From: Lojkania enalia
Lineage: Eukaryota > Ascomycota > Dothideomycetes > Pleosporales
Length of the DNA stretch: 64,000 nt
Assembly: GCA_010094045.1 (NCBI GenBank)
Contig: ML986763.1
Location: 26,654 to 90,653, forward strand
Direction: 5' to 3'
Positions 9,966 to 21,148 of this stretch are shown here, one piece after another. The notes beneath the pieces were generated by a model that saw only the letters and a program-made list of their open reading frames with translations, made no database searches and had not been told where the DNA came from. A program made the position numbers and the translations under genes. The first letter of the stretch is position 1, and every line of letters begins with the position of its first letter.

Positions 9966-10505
9966 CTATAGAGAGTTAAAGTCTCACATTCGTGTATCTA
10001 GTTGCGCTCTTTTCTAAAATTCAATAACAGTTAACAAAGTACCCCGCGAATTCTCCGTGGTACGTGGGTTCGGTCTAGGTCGGCATATAATGTTGAATAC
10101 ATCCATATTGTGTTAGATCAAGGTCATCCAAATTGACCCACTTAGTCTTTTGAAGAGATATAGAAATATATAAGCTCTACTAGAATCACGTTTGGAGAAC
10201 CACAACGATGAGATATTTTGCAGACCAAGATAATAAAATGTACAAGGCTGAATACCGCACACTGCGAGATTGTGACCTCCAATCATAAGTCAGCCGTATG
10301 TTGTAGTTAGTCATTGGCTTGGCAGCTGGGCGTACTTAAGTTGCTCTCAGCCCACTCCGCAATTATTCACATTTCGCCCTTAATTTCCCACAGAAGGCTG
10401 CCAAGATCACATACGCGCCAAGTACCTTTCGCATTCAACCATCTTGACTCTTTCCCAGTACTTATGCCTTACACTTCCACCAATCGATAAATCAGTTACA
10501 CTAAA
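9966..10505 (+). promoter_or_regulatory. Intergenic, 5' region of the TPR-CHAT gene
   Basis: No gene is seen. The last 150 bp before the start codon are rich in C and T, as is usual for fungal promoters, and include CCAAT at about 10480 and a favourable ACTAAAATGG start context. The first part must contain the 3' end of caspase gene 2. Confidence 0.45.
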
Positions 10506-13500
10506 ATGGAAGATCACATAGCCCAATTCAACGAAATATCCAGCGAAATCGACGAAGCGGAACTATACTCTATATTCTCGATGCTCGCCTTGGAGAAAGC
10601 CGAATCATCGACTGAAAACGGTAGATTCAACACCGCGATCGACTTTATGGAAAAATCGCTGGCCAGAATGGCCTCAAATAACCCAAAGCGCCCAAAAAAT
10701 AACTACAATCTCGGCATTATGAAGCTATGGCGAGATGATAATCCTCAGGACTTCCAACAGGCCATAACAGCGTTTCAGGAAGCTATAATAGCAACCCCGA
10801 CGACGAATCCGAACCGCCAGCAATACCTTGACACGCTCTTCTCTGCGCTTGTCAAGAAGTTTGATCAAACTGGTGATTTTATTCACTTAGATACACTCGT
10901 GAACTCGACCCCGAAGGATGATTCAGACCGTGCCATGTGGTTGAATAATTTGAGCATTGAACTTGGGCGACAGTACCAGCGCGGAAGCGGACAGCATTAC
11001 CTAGATGCGGCAATTCGCATTGCACAATACGCTGTTGATACAGACCTACATGAAATATCAGCCTTGAACACACTCTCAATTCATCTCAAGAGGCGCTATC
11101 AGGTGACCAGTAGCCACGGTGACCTGACCGAAGCAATTCGGCTGGTACGAATGGCAGCTAACCTAGCTACTGAACCGGGCGAAGATCGAGCGGCTTCTTT
11201 CTCGAACTTGGCTATTTACCTCCGTCTAGAACATGATTACGGCCGGACGGAGCAGCTTCTGCAAGATGCAATTGACGCAGCGAATGAATCGGTCAAAGCT
11301 GCAGGAAATAGCCCTTCTTCTGTTCACTGCTTGGTAGCTCTGTCGTCAGCATTAGAAAAACGGTATGAAGAAAATGGAAATATCGATGATCTAAAAGAGG
11401 CAGTGCGACTATCTAGAGAAGCTGAGGAGCGGGCTTCGAACACCCAGGACGGTTACCCATCTCTTCTCAACAACCTTGGAGGCCAGCTCGAGGTCATGTA
11501 TTTGCAATCTGGAGATGTTGGCCTTCTAGATAACTCTATCGAGGTTACCCAACGGGCATGTGATATGGCCCCAGAGGGACACATTGACCGTGCGATGATA
11601 CTAGACAATCTTGCCACCAGAATCGGCCGACAGTTCCAACACACCGGAGACTCAGAATTGCTAGAAGAATCCATCAAATCCTCAAGGTTGGCAGTACAGG
11701 GTACCGAAGCCAAACATATCGACCTACCAGAGAGGCTCAACAACCTTGGAAATAAACTACTGCTAAGGCACATTCGGTTACCCAATATCAAGGACCTGGA
11801 TGAAGCCATCAACGTGACCAAGAAGGCCATAGAACTCGTCATCGGCAAACGATCGAGCTATGCTACTCTCCGCAACAATCTCGCAAATCTTCTACAGTAT
11901 AAATTTCGATATTCCAGAGATCTAGCTTTCTTGAATGAAGGCATTGACATCCTCACAGACCTGGTGGAAGAAATGGAGAGGCTACCGAAGAATCATCCAG
12001 GTGTTGCATCGAAGCGCCACAATCTAGCAGTGAAGTTGAGTCAGCGCTATTATTTTAGTGGAAATTCGGATGACATCGATAAAGCTGTGGATATCTTAGA
12101 ACGCACTGTCAAAAATATGACACAGGAAGATCAGCACCTTCCGGTCTGTCTCAAATCCTTGGGCCACGGATACCAAACCCAGTCCATGATACGTCAGGAC
12201 CCACCCAGTAAGATTGACCAAGCGCTAGACTGTTTCGTCAGGGCTAGTGAGTTGCCACAGGCAATTCCGTGGATGCGAATAAATGCCGTGCGCCAAGCAA
12301 TAGCCATTCTTCATCAGAAAAAGGACTGGGCTCGAGCTGACAAGCTGGCTGGCAAGGCAATGGCTTTGCTCCCTTTGGTGTGCAGTCGTCACTTAAGTCG
12401 TGAGGACCAGGTTTATGCAATTTCGCAAGCGTCAGGGCTGGCAGCAGACCAAGGCTCTTTGGCTCTTCGACTCGGGGAAGTTAATCGGGCCCTCGAGCAC
12501 CTCGAATTTGGCCGTGGAATCATTCTTGGATATATTCTAGACAGTAGGAGTGAGTTCAACGATCTAAAACTAGATCATCCAGACCTAGCCAATTTGTACG
12601 AGGAACTGCGCTCCAAGGCAAACAGAGAATTTGAGCCGAAAGCATCTGCGAACGAAGGGTGGCTGTTGAAGGAGAGACGCGACGCTGTCCGAGAACTGGA
12701 AGGTGTTGTCAAGAGAATACAGGAGCACACAAAGTACGGACGATTCCTGAAAGGCCCTACCATTGATGAGCTGAAGGGTTTTGCGACCGAGTCCCCAGTC
12801 GTCCTGGTAAATGTTACCGACATTAGCTCAGATGCAATAATCCTCACCAAAAATCACACGAAAGCGATTTCTCTTCCAGAATTACAATCTCGAAATGCAC
12901 CGACCTCTCTCCAACAGTGTTTTACGCAGTACTCCTTAAGTCGTGCCGGAAACGAAAGAGATATGTCAGGAGAGGATGATGATGATTTGGAGGGAAATAA
13001 CTTGCCGAATACGTTGTCCTGGCTCTGGTCTAAATGTGTTAGACACATTCTAGAGGAGATGCGTCAAATTGGCATCTCTCTCTCTTCTGCTGATCCACCT
13101 AGAGTTTGGTGGGTAGGCTCTGGCATTGCATCGTCGTTCCCATTCCATGCTGCTCGAGACATCTCCCTTGACCCCGAAAAAGATGCTCTGAGATTAGTGG
13201 TGTCATCGTACTCGCCAACGATTAGAACGCTCCAGCATTCGCAATCTCGTGTTTCAAGCAGTGTTCTATCTAAAGGGGAGAATCCCTCAATTCTCGTTGT
13301 TACGATGCCAAAAACCCCTGGGCAGAAACCGTTGGATGGAGCCGAAGCGGAGAGGCGTGCGATCGAAAAGGTCTGCAAAGGCATCTACTCTATAGACGAC
13401 AGCTTGAAATCTCCTACGGCAGACGATGTCTCAAAGGCCATTCCCAAGTCCGATATCCTCCATTTTGCTTGCCATGGAAAATCAGACCATGTGAACCCAT

Positions 13501-13913
13501 TAAACAGCCATCTGCTTCTACAAAAGAGACTTGGCGATAAGACTGTCGTCGATCGGCTTAGTGCGTCAAAGCTTTCTCGCATTGCTGCTACTGGGAAGGC
13601 TCGCATGGTCTATTTATCAGCGTGCTCAACAGCACAAGTGCCAAACAGCAAACTGCGAGACGAAGGATTACACATTGCAAGTGTTTTCCAGGTCTTGGGG
13701 TTTTTACATGCTATTGGGACCTTATGGTCAGCTGGCGACGATATCTGTGTCGAAATCGCGGACGGATTCTACAGCCATATTACTCAAAATAGTAAAACCG
13801 GGTTCCCCAACGACCAAGTTGCTCGGGCCCTAAGGAGCGCCATTCTATCGATTCAGTCTCGATATCCAAATAATCCCGAAATTTGGGCACAATTCGTGCA
13901 TTTTGGAGTTTAG
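10506..13913 (+). CDS. TPR-CHAT peptidase
   Basis: An intronless frame of 1135 residues. About residues 40-600 form roughly eleven tetratricopeptide-type repeats with a 40-50 residue spacing; each carries a LNNLG/LSxxLxxRY helix and a DLxEAI-like helix, as in LLNNLGGQLEVMY and DRAMILDNLATRIGRQF. A helical linker with charged segments follows. Residues about 840-1135 are a CHAT domain: ILHFACHGKSDH with the catalytic His at 990, MVYLSACSTAQ with the catalytic Cys at 1040, then DEGLHIASVFQVLGFLHAIG, TLWSAGD and the closing EIWAQFVHFGV. CHAT is a caspase-fold relative found as a protease effector in bacterial TPR-CHAT proteins and in fungal NLR-type proteins. This protein has TPRs as the sensor-like part and no visible NACHT/NB-ARC. 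It probably acts in the cytosol. The substrate is unknown. Confidence 0.93.
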   Translation: MEDHIAQFNEISSEIDEAELYSIFSMLALEKAESSTENGRFNTAIDFMEKSLARMASNNPKRPKNNYNLGIMKLWRDDNPQDFQQAITAFQEAIIATPTTNPNRQQYLDTLFSALVKKFDQTGDFIHLDTLVNSTPKDDSDRAMWLNNLSIELGRQYQRGSGQHYLDAAIRIAQYAVDTDLHEISALNTLSIHLKRRYQVTSSHGDLTEAIRLVRMAANLATEPGEDRAASFSNLAIYLRLEHDYGRTEQLLQDAIDAANESVKAAGNSPSSVHCLVALSSALEKRYEENGNIDDLKEAVRLSREAEERASNTQDGYPSLLNNLGGQLEVMYLQSGDVGLLDNSIEVTQRACDMAPEGHIDRAMILDNLATRIGRQFQHTGDSELLEESIKSSRLAVQGTEAKHIDLPERLNNLGNKLLLRHIRLPNIKDLDEAINVTKKAIELVIGKRSSYATLRNNLANLLQYKFRYSRDLAFLNEGIDILTDLVEEMERLPKNHPGVASKRHNLAVKLSQRYYFSGNSDDIDKAVDILERTVKNMTQEDQHLPVCLKSLGHGYQTQSMIRQDPPSKIDQALDCFVRASELPQAIPWMRINAVRQAIAILHQKKDWARADKLAGKAMALLPLVCSRHLSREDQVYAISQASGLAADQGSLALRLGEVNRALEHLEFGRGIILGYILDSRSEFNDLKLDHPDLANLYEELRSKANREFEPKASANEGWLLKERRDAVRELEGVVKRIQEHTKYGRFLKGPTIDELKGFATESPVVLVNVTDISSDAIILTKNHTKAISLPELQSRNAPTSLQQCFTQYSLSRAGNERDMSGEDDDDLEGNNLPNTLSWLWSKCVRHILEEMRQIGISLSSADPPRVWWVGSGIASSFPFHAARDISLDPEKDALRLVVSSYSPTIRTLQHSQSRVSSSVLSKGENPSILVVTMPKTPGQKPLDGAEAERRAIEKVCKGIYSIDDSLKSPTADDVSKAIPKSDILHFACHGKSDHVNPLNSHLLLQKRLGDKTVVDRLSASKLSRIAATGKARMVYLSACSTAQVPNSKLRDEGLHIASVFQVLGFLHAIGTLWSAGDDICVEIADGFYSHITQNSKTGFPNDQVARALRSAILSIQSRYPNNPEIWAQFVHFGV

Positions 13914-13926
13914 TTGCATTTTGCGT

Positions 13927-14052
13927 TTGTTACGGAGAATCTCTAAGTCTATGCACCATTGGTACTAGTCCACTCACTCACGGGTATATATAGGGCCATT
14001 CTGGCCACTAGATCGAGGATCAATGCAGTCCCTTCATATCTCTCTCGCTCTT
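13927..14052. repeat. Right arm of the ~125-bp inverted repeat flanking the peptidase cluster
   Basis: It begins 14 bp after the TPR-CHAT stop codon and aligns in reverse complement with 3668-3792. Most differences are C/T and G/A changes. It includes the sequence TATATATAGGGCC. Confidence 0.75.
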
Positions 14053-15128
14053 CATACTCCAACAGGTTTAAATATGGACGTTTGCATTCTCTCTCGTGAC
14101 TATACCCTTCTCCCCACCGTTGGCCCGCCGTGGAGTACTTGCCCAGTTCATGACCCTATCCCAAGGTTAAAAATTATGTGATTATTTGTCAAGAGTATAC
14201 CAAAATATCGACTGCTGTATAGCGCAACTGTTCTCTCGCCTCACTTATACGTGCCTATACATCTCAGCACCCGGAGTCGGCCATCTTTCTAACGTGAAGG
14301 GCAAGGATAAGGGGGTAATGGAGAAAACATTCAGATGAGGATAGATACATTGGTATGGGCCATAGGTGTATCCGAGAATATGCACTACAGGATCCACATG
14401 CTAGGGCATACGCAGGAGCATTGTGGAATGAGAGAGGAAGGCTGGCCTCGAGTCCGTGCTAGAAAGGGAATGATAACCGAGAGGCTACAGATCATGGATA
14501 AAGATACCTTAGAGGATTAGTGTCAGTATGATTGGGACTTATTTTCAGGGTTTACACTAGTCTAGTTGCTATTGGGTTTTAATCGATAGGAAGGGTTTTC
14601 GAGTAAGGTGGATGTTAGACATTCATCTCCTTCCTCTTGTTAATGACCTTCTGAAACTCTTCTAGGACTTCTAGCTAATCTTGCAGTTCATTCACTCTCA
14701 TTTGTGTACATGCAATCTTCTGGACACATTATTTCGACCCCGTTTAATATGACACGAGATGCGTGATTGAGAATAGTCATACCCGTTCCTCCCCCACCAC
14801 ACCCCACTCCAAATGCGTCTCCTACCGGTCTCCAACAAATACCTAGCAACATATTTCGTCAACCTCACTCACGTCAGCGAACACGTCCCCCACCACCTTG
14901 TGACGAGATCGGGGAATCTTAGGCAAATAGGGCTTGAGAAGTTATAGAGGGCTTTGATACATTGGGCATGTCGGGTGGTCGCTCGAAAACTGGCTATGGA
15001 CGCAGTCTTGGCTGAGGCTGTGATCGCAGGGGCGCTTAGTAAAGGGTTCGAGTGAGCGTTTCATCCGAGTGCTCAGGCCCATAGTAGAAGTTACTGTCGC
15101 GTATCAGGGAGCATCAATTGCTGAGGCA
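14053..15128. other. Intergenic, no supported gene
   Basis: Normal base composition up to the first transposon fragment. A 61-residue frame at 14335-14520 has no recognisable motif, and a frame starting MRLLPVSNKYL near 14813 runs into a stop. No gasdermin-like, HET or NLR gene is visible here. Confidence 0.5.
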
Positions 15129-15196
15129 AATAATTATAAGCGTATAGTTCCAGCTTCTATAGGGTATAAAGGGGAAGTATAGAATTTAAGATAAGG
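15129..15196 (+). mobile_element. Fot1/pogo family A fragment
   Basis: This 68-bp piece matches the transposase of the full-length family A element at about 55508-55575, including the segment coding KGKYGI. It abuts the LTR of the large gypsy element and marks the start of the repeat block. Confidence 0.75.
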
Positions 15197-15499
15197 TGTC
15201 ACGGACGCTCACGCGCAGTTGGTTAATCGCACTTCAGGCAGTCAACTCTATTGCTACGTACTACGTGTGAATATCAAGACGTTGCGTAAAGAACAGAGGT
15301 ATCTACATTATACAGGTTTTTATAGAGGCTAGGTCTGTGCTGCTGCACGGGCTAGCCGGGTCGGCGAAACCTTCCTCTATCATAGTTATGACAAGTCGGT
15401 TATATTCTAGCTAGCAGCTGACAGCTATCGCTGGCAGCTGGTTCGGGTATTATAGTAAGAGTGGTGTAGGTGCAGAGGTGTCGCGGTGTTACCGTGACA
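15197..15499 (-). repeat. 3' LTR of gypsy G1, little RIP
   Basis: 303 bp with perfect ends TGTCACGG and CCGTGACA. It retains TpG and CpA and is far less mutated than its partner at 45891-46146. Confidence 0.85.
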
Positions 15500-18202
15500 G
15501 TACCCCCCTCTTAGTTACGAGCTCTTGCGAGTTAGGTCTTTATATTATATTCGGGTTAATTATAATTAGATAATAATATTATTATAAGCGTCTAGAAATA
15601 TACTTAGATTAGACTCTAGCACCTAATTAAGAATCTAGATATAATATTATAATCAGGTTTTATTTATTTAGGTTTCTAGCGTGATAATCTTCTATAGTAG
15701 TTATCTTAGTAAAGTTGCTAGTCGGATACTATTCTAGGTCGTAATAGCTAGTCTACTTAATAAGGTATTTATACTAGCGTCTCTATTAGTTATAGTAGAG
15801 GTCTTCTATTTACTTAATAAAATATTTAGGTTTTCTATTAATTTTAATAGATTTAGGGTTATATACTTATTAATTAGATAAGTAGTTAGATAACTTAAGT
15901 ACTAGCTATAATAGTAATATATAGAATATAAGATATATCTTAGCTAATTTAAGCAGCTTTAATCTATAAATATATAATACCTTTATAATAACTTTATAAA
16001 AGCTTATATTCTTCTAGTTAAGTTTCTTTAATAATCTTCAGTTGTATATATTTCTAGTATCTAGCTAAACTAGATTACTAATTTAGTAGTTAAAAGCTAG
16101 TATATACTTATAGTTAGTATACTCTTATTAGAATACTTATATTTAGATATGTTCTTCTCTAATATACTCTATAATATCCTTTATTTTATTAACTAGTCTA
16201 TTAGCTTTCTAAACTATTAGGAGCTATTTTAGTAGTTAATAGATTTTTATAGGCGGCTTAAAACTTATTTAAAAGTACTAGTTAAAGTAGACTAGAAATA
16301 GAGAGACTTTTATTAATTTAAATACTATATTATTTGCTTTAAACTACGCTATTAGTAGCTATTTAATCTAGTTACCTTATTTATAGCTAGTATAGGCTTA
16401 GAGAACTTATTCTATTACTATATTTATAATCTCTATTAAGCTATTAGTCTTTAAATAGAAGCTAGTTAATATATATATATATTAATTTATAGCTGTTTAT
16501 AGAGTTCTTAGTAGAAGATAGAGATAAACTATATCCTATAGTTAGATATAATATTATATAGTAGTCTATAGTAAACCTATATATAATAATAGAATAGTTA
16601 GATAATATTAGGAATTTCGATTCTTATATATAGTATTAGATATCTATACTTACTAAGCCTATTAACTACTACTATAATATTTATACAACCTTCTAATTTT
16701 AGTAGATTAATTATAAAGTTTATAAAAATATCTTAGAATTTCTATTTAGGAATAGATAATAGTTTTAGTAAGTTATAGTACTTCTCTCTAAAAGTTTTAC
16801 TTCTTTAATATAGGTAATAATAGTCTATATATTATTTTACTAAGTTAAATATCTTTAACTAATAGTACTTATGCTAGAGTAGTTCTAAGGTCTTTTCTTA
16901 ACTAGAGTATCTATTAAACGGCGAGTTATAAATAGCTTATAATAGCTTAAACTTTAGCTTATTATAGTCTAATATTATAAGTTAATTTTAATAGTATAGT
17001 TAGTTATTATACTCTTTATAGTTAGTTAGAGTTAAGAGTTTAGATTAATAGGCTTCTTTTTTTAGTAGTTTTAAAATATTTTAGATTAGGTTATTATTTA
17101 GGTATTTATTATTAATAATTTCTATAATTAATTAACCTATTTCTATCTATTAGAATAGTTTAAAACAAAATAATATTTATTAATAACTTCTATAGGCCTT
17201 TTCTTATATAGGCTTATCTTATAACCTTTGAGTTAAGGTATTAGATTTCTCTCTAAGTTTTCCGGGTCGGTATATAATATTAAAGTTAAACCTTAATAGA
17301 TATTCTAACTAATAGACCTATTAGTAGTTTAGCTACTTTATTATTATAAAGTACTATAGGTTTTTATAATTACTTAGTACTTCTATAGGAAATGCTGTAG
17401 CTTCTAATTTAAGCCTCTATTATTTAAAATATTAGATAATTATAAGTAGCTCTTTATTATATATTTTATAGTTATCTTTAGTAGAGTTTATATACTTAGA
17501 AAAGTAGGTAATAGGTCTTAGTTTACTATTAGCGCCTCTCTAGAATAGTACGCCGACTATTATAAAGTTAGATATATTAGCTTCTACTACTATTAGCAGC
17601 TTAAGATTAAAATATTAGAAAATTAATATAGAAATAAAGGTATCTTTTAAATAGTTAAAGGAATATTAACAGCTATTATTCTAATTAAATTAAGTATTCT
17701 TCTTAGTTAGGGCTACTAAAGGGGAGACTTTCTATAAGAAGTTACTAATAAATCGTCGGTAGAAGTTTACAAAGCTTATAAAGGCTTAAATATCTTTTAT
17801 ATTCTTAGAATATTTCTAGTTAATAATTATTTCTACCTTCTTTAGGTCTATATAGATCCTTTCTATAATAATTATATACTTTAGGTAGATTACTTCTAAT
17901 TAGTAGAACTTATACTTATATATATTAAACTATAAACTATTTACTCTTAAGGCTATAAAAACTAGCTAGATATACTACTTATAATCCTTTAAACTCTTAC
18001 TAAATATTAAGATATTATTAATATAGATAGTATAGAAAATATTAAGATATAATCTTAGTATATTATTTATAAAGTATTAGAACGTATTTAGAATATTAAC
18101 TAGGCTAAAAAGTATTATTAGGTATTTAAATAACCTACAGTATATATAAAAGGTAGTTTTCTATTTATTTCTCTTAACAATTTTTAGCTTATTAAATATA
18201 AT

Positions 18203-18456
18203 TGTCCGAATAGTAAATATTATATAGAGTTAAAGTATATATTATATAGTTAAAATATATAATATAGCACGTACGCTTAAACCGAGTATATATCCTATAT
18301 AGCCCCTTTAACTAGGTATATAGTACCCGACAGCAATTAACGAAATAGTTACTTACCTACTCTACTACCCCCGTATGCTGTATAAACTATATAATACTAT
18401 ACTCTACCCTGCATTACCTTACTAATACTAAACTAGCTGATAGAGTCTATTCTATA
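18203..18456 (+). repeat. 5' LTR of the copia element
   Basis: 254 bp starting TGTCCGAATAG and ending TCTATA (from CTACA by RIP). It preserves the empty target site into which a pogo element jumped in the other LTR. Confidence 0.85.
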
Positions 18457-18702
18457 CTAATTAGTAGTTAAACTCTCGACCGCAAATTTGTAAGAGTAAA
18501 GACGGAGTTAAACGTATAGTAGCTATCATATATCTCTGTTTCGCACCTTTCTTTCTAGGTAAGAATTGTAAGGAAGAAGGGAGATTAAATTCTTTTACTC
18601 GTATAAACTTAAAGCATCTATATTAAGCCTAGGATAGGGCGTGTAGATAGTTAAAAGCCTCGTATAAAGGAAAAACGCGATTATATAGCCCTACTATATA
18701 AC

Positions 18703-18846
18703 AACTAATAACCGCCGTACGAATAAGTAACTAGTAATAACTAATAACCGCTGTACGAATAAGTAACTAGTAATAACCGACAACCGCCGTACGAATAAGC
18801 AACTAGTAATAACTAACAACCGCTATACGAATAAGTAACTAGTAAC
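18703..18846. repeat. 36-bp tandem repeat, four units
   Basis: Four head-to-tail units of exactly 36 bp (18703, 18739, 18775, 18811), each with a core like CGTACGAATAAGTAACTAG. Units differ mainly by C/T. They lie in the leader/gag part of the copia element. Confidence 0.9.
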
Positions 18847-18859
18847 TACTAACCTAATA

Positions 18860-19265
18860 ATAGCTAAATTATCTAGAATACCTACTAATAATAACCTACT
18901 AAATCCATATAAATTAGAAGATAATAGGTAACTAATATATAAAGAACTATATATATATAAATAATTAGAGGAGGATATAAAAGTATTTAAGAGGATTCTA
19001 AAGAGGGATATAAAGTTTAAGTATATTAAGGATACTATTAACCTAGAATCTTAACTAAGTAATTATAAACTATTATTATATATATTATAAGTTCTACTAG
19101 AACTATACGCGATAATAAAATTATAAAAAGGAATACTATTAGAGATTATAATAGACTTTAATAGATAGAACGAATATTATTTCTAAGTAACTAGTTGTAC
19201 GATATATAGAGTAATAATAAAGATAGTAGAAAGTAAGGGTATATATTTTAACTATTAACCTAGTA
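18860..19265 (+). pseudogene. Putative gag remnant of the copia element
   Basis: The plus strand reads with few stops as a charged, helical stretch (for example EEDIKVFKRILKRDIKFKYIK). Its position between the 5' LTR and integrase fits gag. No zinc knuckle can be seen. The TIR element follows directly. Confidence 0.35.
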
Positions 19266-21148
19266 ATATAATAATATAGCGAGTAGCGCGACGTAGTAAG
19301 TAGCATACTCTACTATCTAAATTTTACCTATAGGTAACTTAGAAATAGTTTATCTAATAACGCCTGGATTAATTAATTAGATAATATAGTAATATAATTA
19401 CTATCGCTATCTAACTTAGATAATTATATTAGATACGTTTTAATTTAATATTCTAGCTATCTATAGCATCTATAGTATTGTTATAGTTAATTCTTAGTCC
19501 TATAACGCGACTATAATATAGTAATCTCTTATCTAATTTAGGTAGTTAAATTAATCTATTTAATTAGATTTCCTACTTTAGATCTTATTAGGATATCTTA
19601 TCTCTAAATCTACTATTTTATATACTATTTTCGCTTACTTATTATTTTATTTACCTTTTATAGTATCTTATTCTTAGTTTAAAGTATTACCAGCTTAGTT
19701 ATAAGAATAAACGTACCCTTCTAGATCTAGTATATAACTTCTATAATAGGTATTAGACTTAAATTTTAATAATTTATAATTCGATTAGTTATAAGTATTA
19801 TTTATAATATAAATTTATCCTACTTTATAGGCGTTTTCGCGATCTAGGGCGTTATAATAGTAGGCGTAATAGTAGTCTAAGGTAGTAGTATCTCTAATTA
19901 AATATTAAGCTTTAAAATAACCTAATCTAGTCTAAAAGAGACTAATCTAGTCCCTTTAAAGCCTTCTTTAATATTATCTAATATTATAGCTATCTAATAA
20001 GCTTTATAGAATATAGGGATAAATTTAAGCTTTAAAATATAGCAGATATAATTATATATCAGCTCCTTAACCTACTAGCTATAGGCCTTCTTTAAGGGCC
20101 TAAAACAGCCTATATTAAGTAGTTAAAGTAGATAAAACGAGTATATAGATATATAAATAGTAATAATCTTATATAATTTATAATAATTATTAAATTTAGG
20201 TATATTGTAGCTGCTATAGCCGTCTATAATTAGCATCTAATAGACGCCCTTTATACGAGGTAGTATATACTTTTTAAAATACTTAATCTAGTTAAGAGCG
20301 ATAGTATTAGTAATTTATCCGTTAATACTAACGCTAATCAGCTATCCTTTAGGTAAATCCTTCCCTTTATACTATCTAGTAAGGTGCTAGATCGCTTTAA
20401 AGATGATATAAGATAGTAGTATGTATCTAAGGGCGCTAATATATTAGATAGTTATAATCTACTCTTAATTACCTGGTTTAAACGTCTTTATACCTCTTTA
20501 CTTATCTATACTTATAACAACTAGAGTACGTCTAATTTAGTTTATTATAAAGCCTATTTTATTAAAATTATATATATTATTATTATTAATCCTATACTAA
20601 ACCTTAATCTTTACTATAAGCTTAAAGAACTTAGTTATTACCTTTAGTTCCTCTTACTAGACTTTCTAATAGTCGTACGGACGATTTAGGCGTACTTTAA
20701 GCTTAAGATAGTATTATACGAAGTTTCTAGACTAGTTTTAGCTAATATTATATTTACCGCGTCTACGTAGGATTAAATTAGCTATACCCATAATACGACG
20801 GTGGTTTAGAGGCTATCCTTAGAGATCTAGGTTAAAAATACGATTAGCAAGTACTCTCTTCTCTAGATTAGTTAATAACCTTAAATTAACTATATAATCG
20901 CGCTTTACTTTAATTCTAGCGCGTTAGTATTATAATATTATCTCTAACGTGTTAAATATTACTATAGTATATTATATACTTTAAATTTAATCTTAATTAA
21001 TAGCGGATTTTACAAGCTATATTTAGGCCTCTTTTAAGGTAATTTAAGGCTATTATAATAATTGTATTATAATAGTAGGGTAGTATACTAAGTTTTGGTA
21101 ATAGAGTATGCTGCTTATTACATCGTGCCACTCGCTACATTATTATAT
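19266..21148. mobile_element. Unclassified TIR element U1 (1883 bp) inside copia
   Basis: Terminal inverted repeats of about 50 bp begin ATATAATAATRTAGCGAGT and run to a GTACTCTATTAC-like end. TA duplicates stand at 19264-19265 and 21149-21150. Comparison with the second copy suggests that the ends were originally ACGTAATGACGTAGCGAGT. The interior has a long degraded coding region that I cannot assign. Confidence 0.75.

Noticed and set aside
14335..14520. 61-residue plus-strand frame after the CHAT gene
   Set aside because: Too short, no motif, and no matching splice pattern; random frames of this size are expected.
18703..18846. Possible CRISPR-like array
   Set aside because: The units are contiguous tandem copies without unique spacers, in a eukaryotic retrotransposon.
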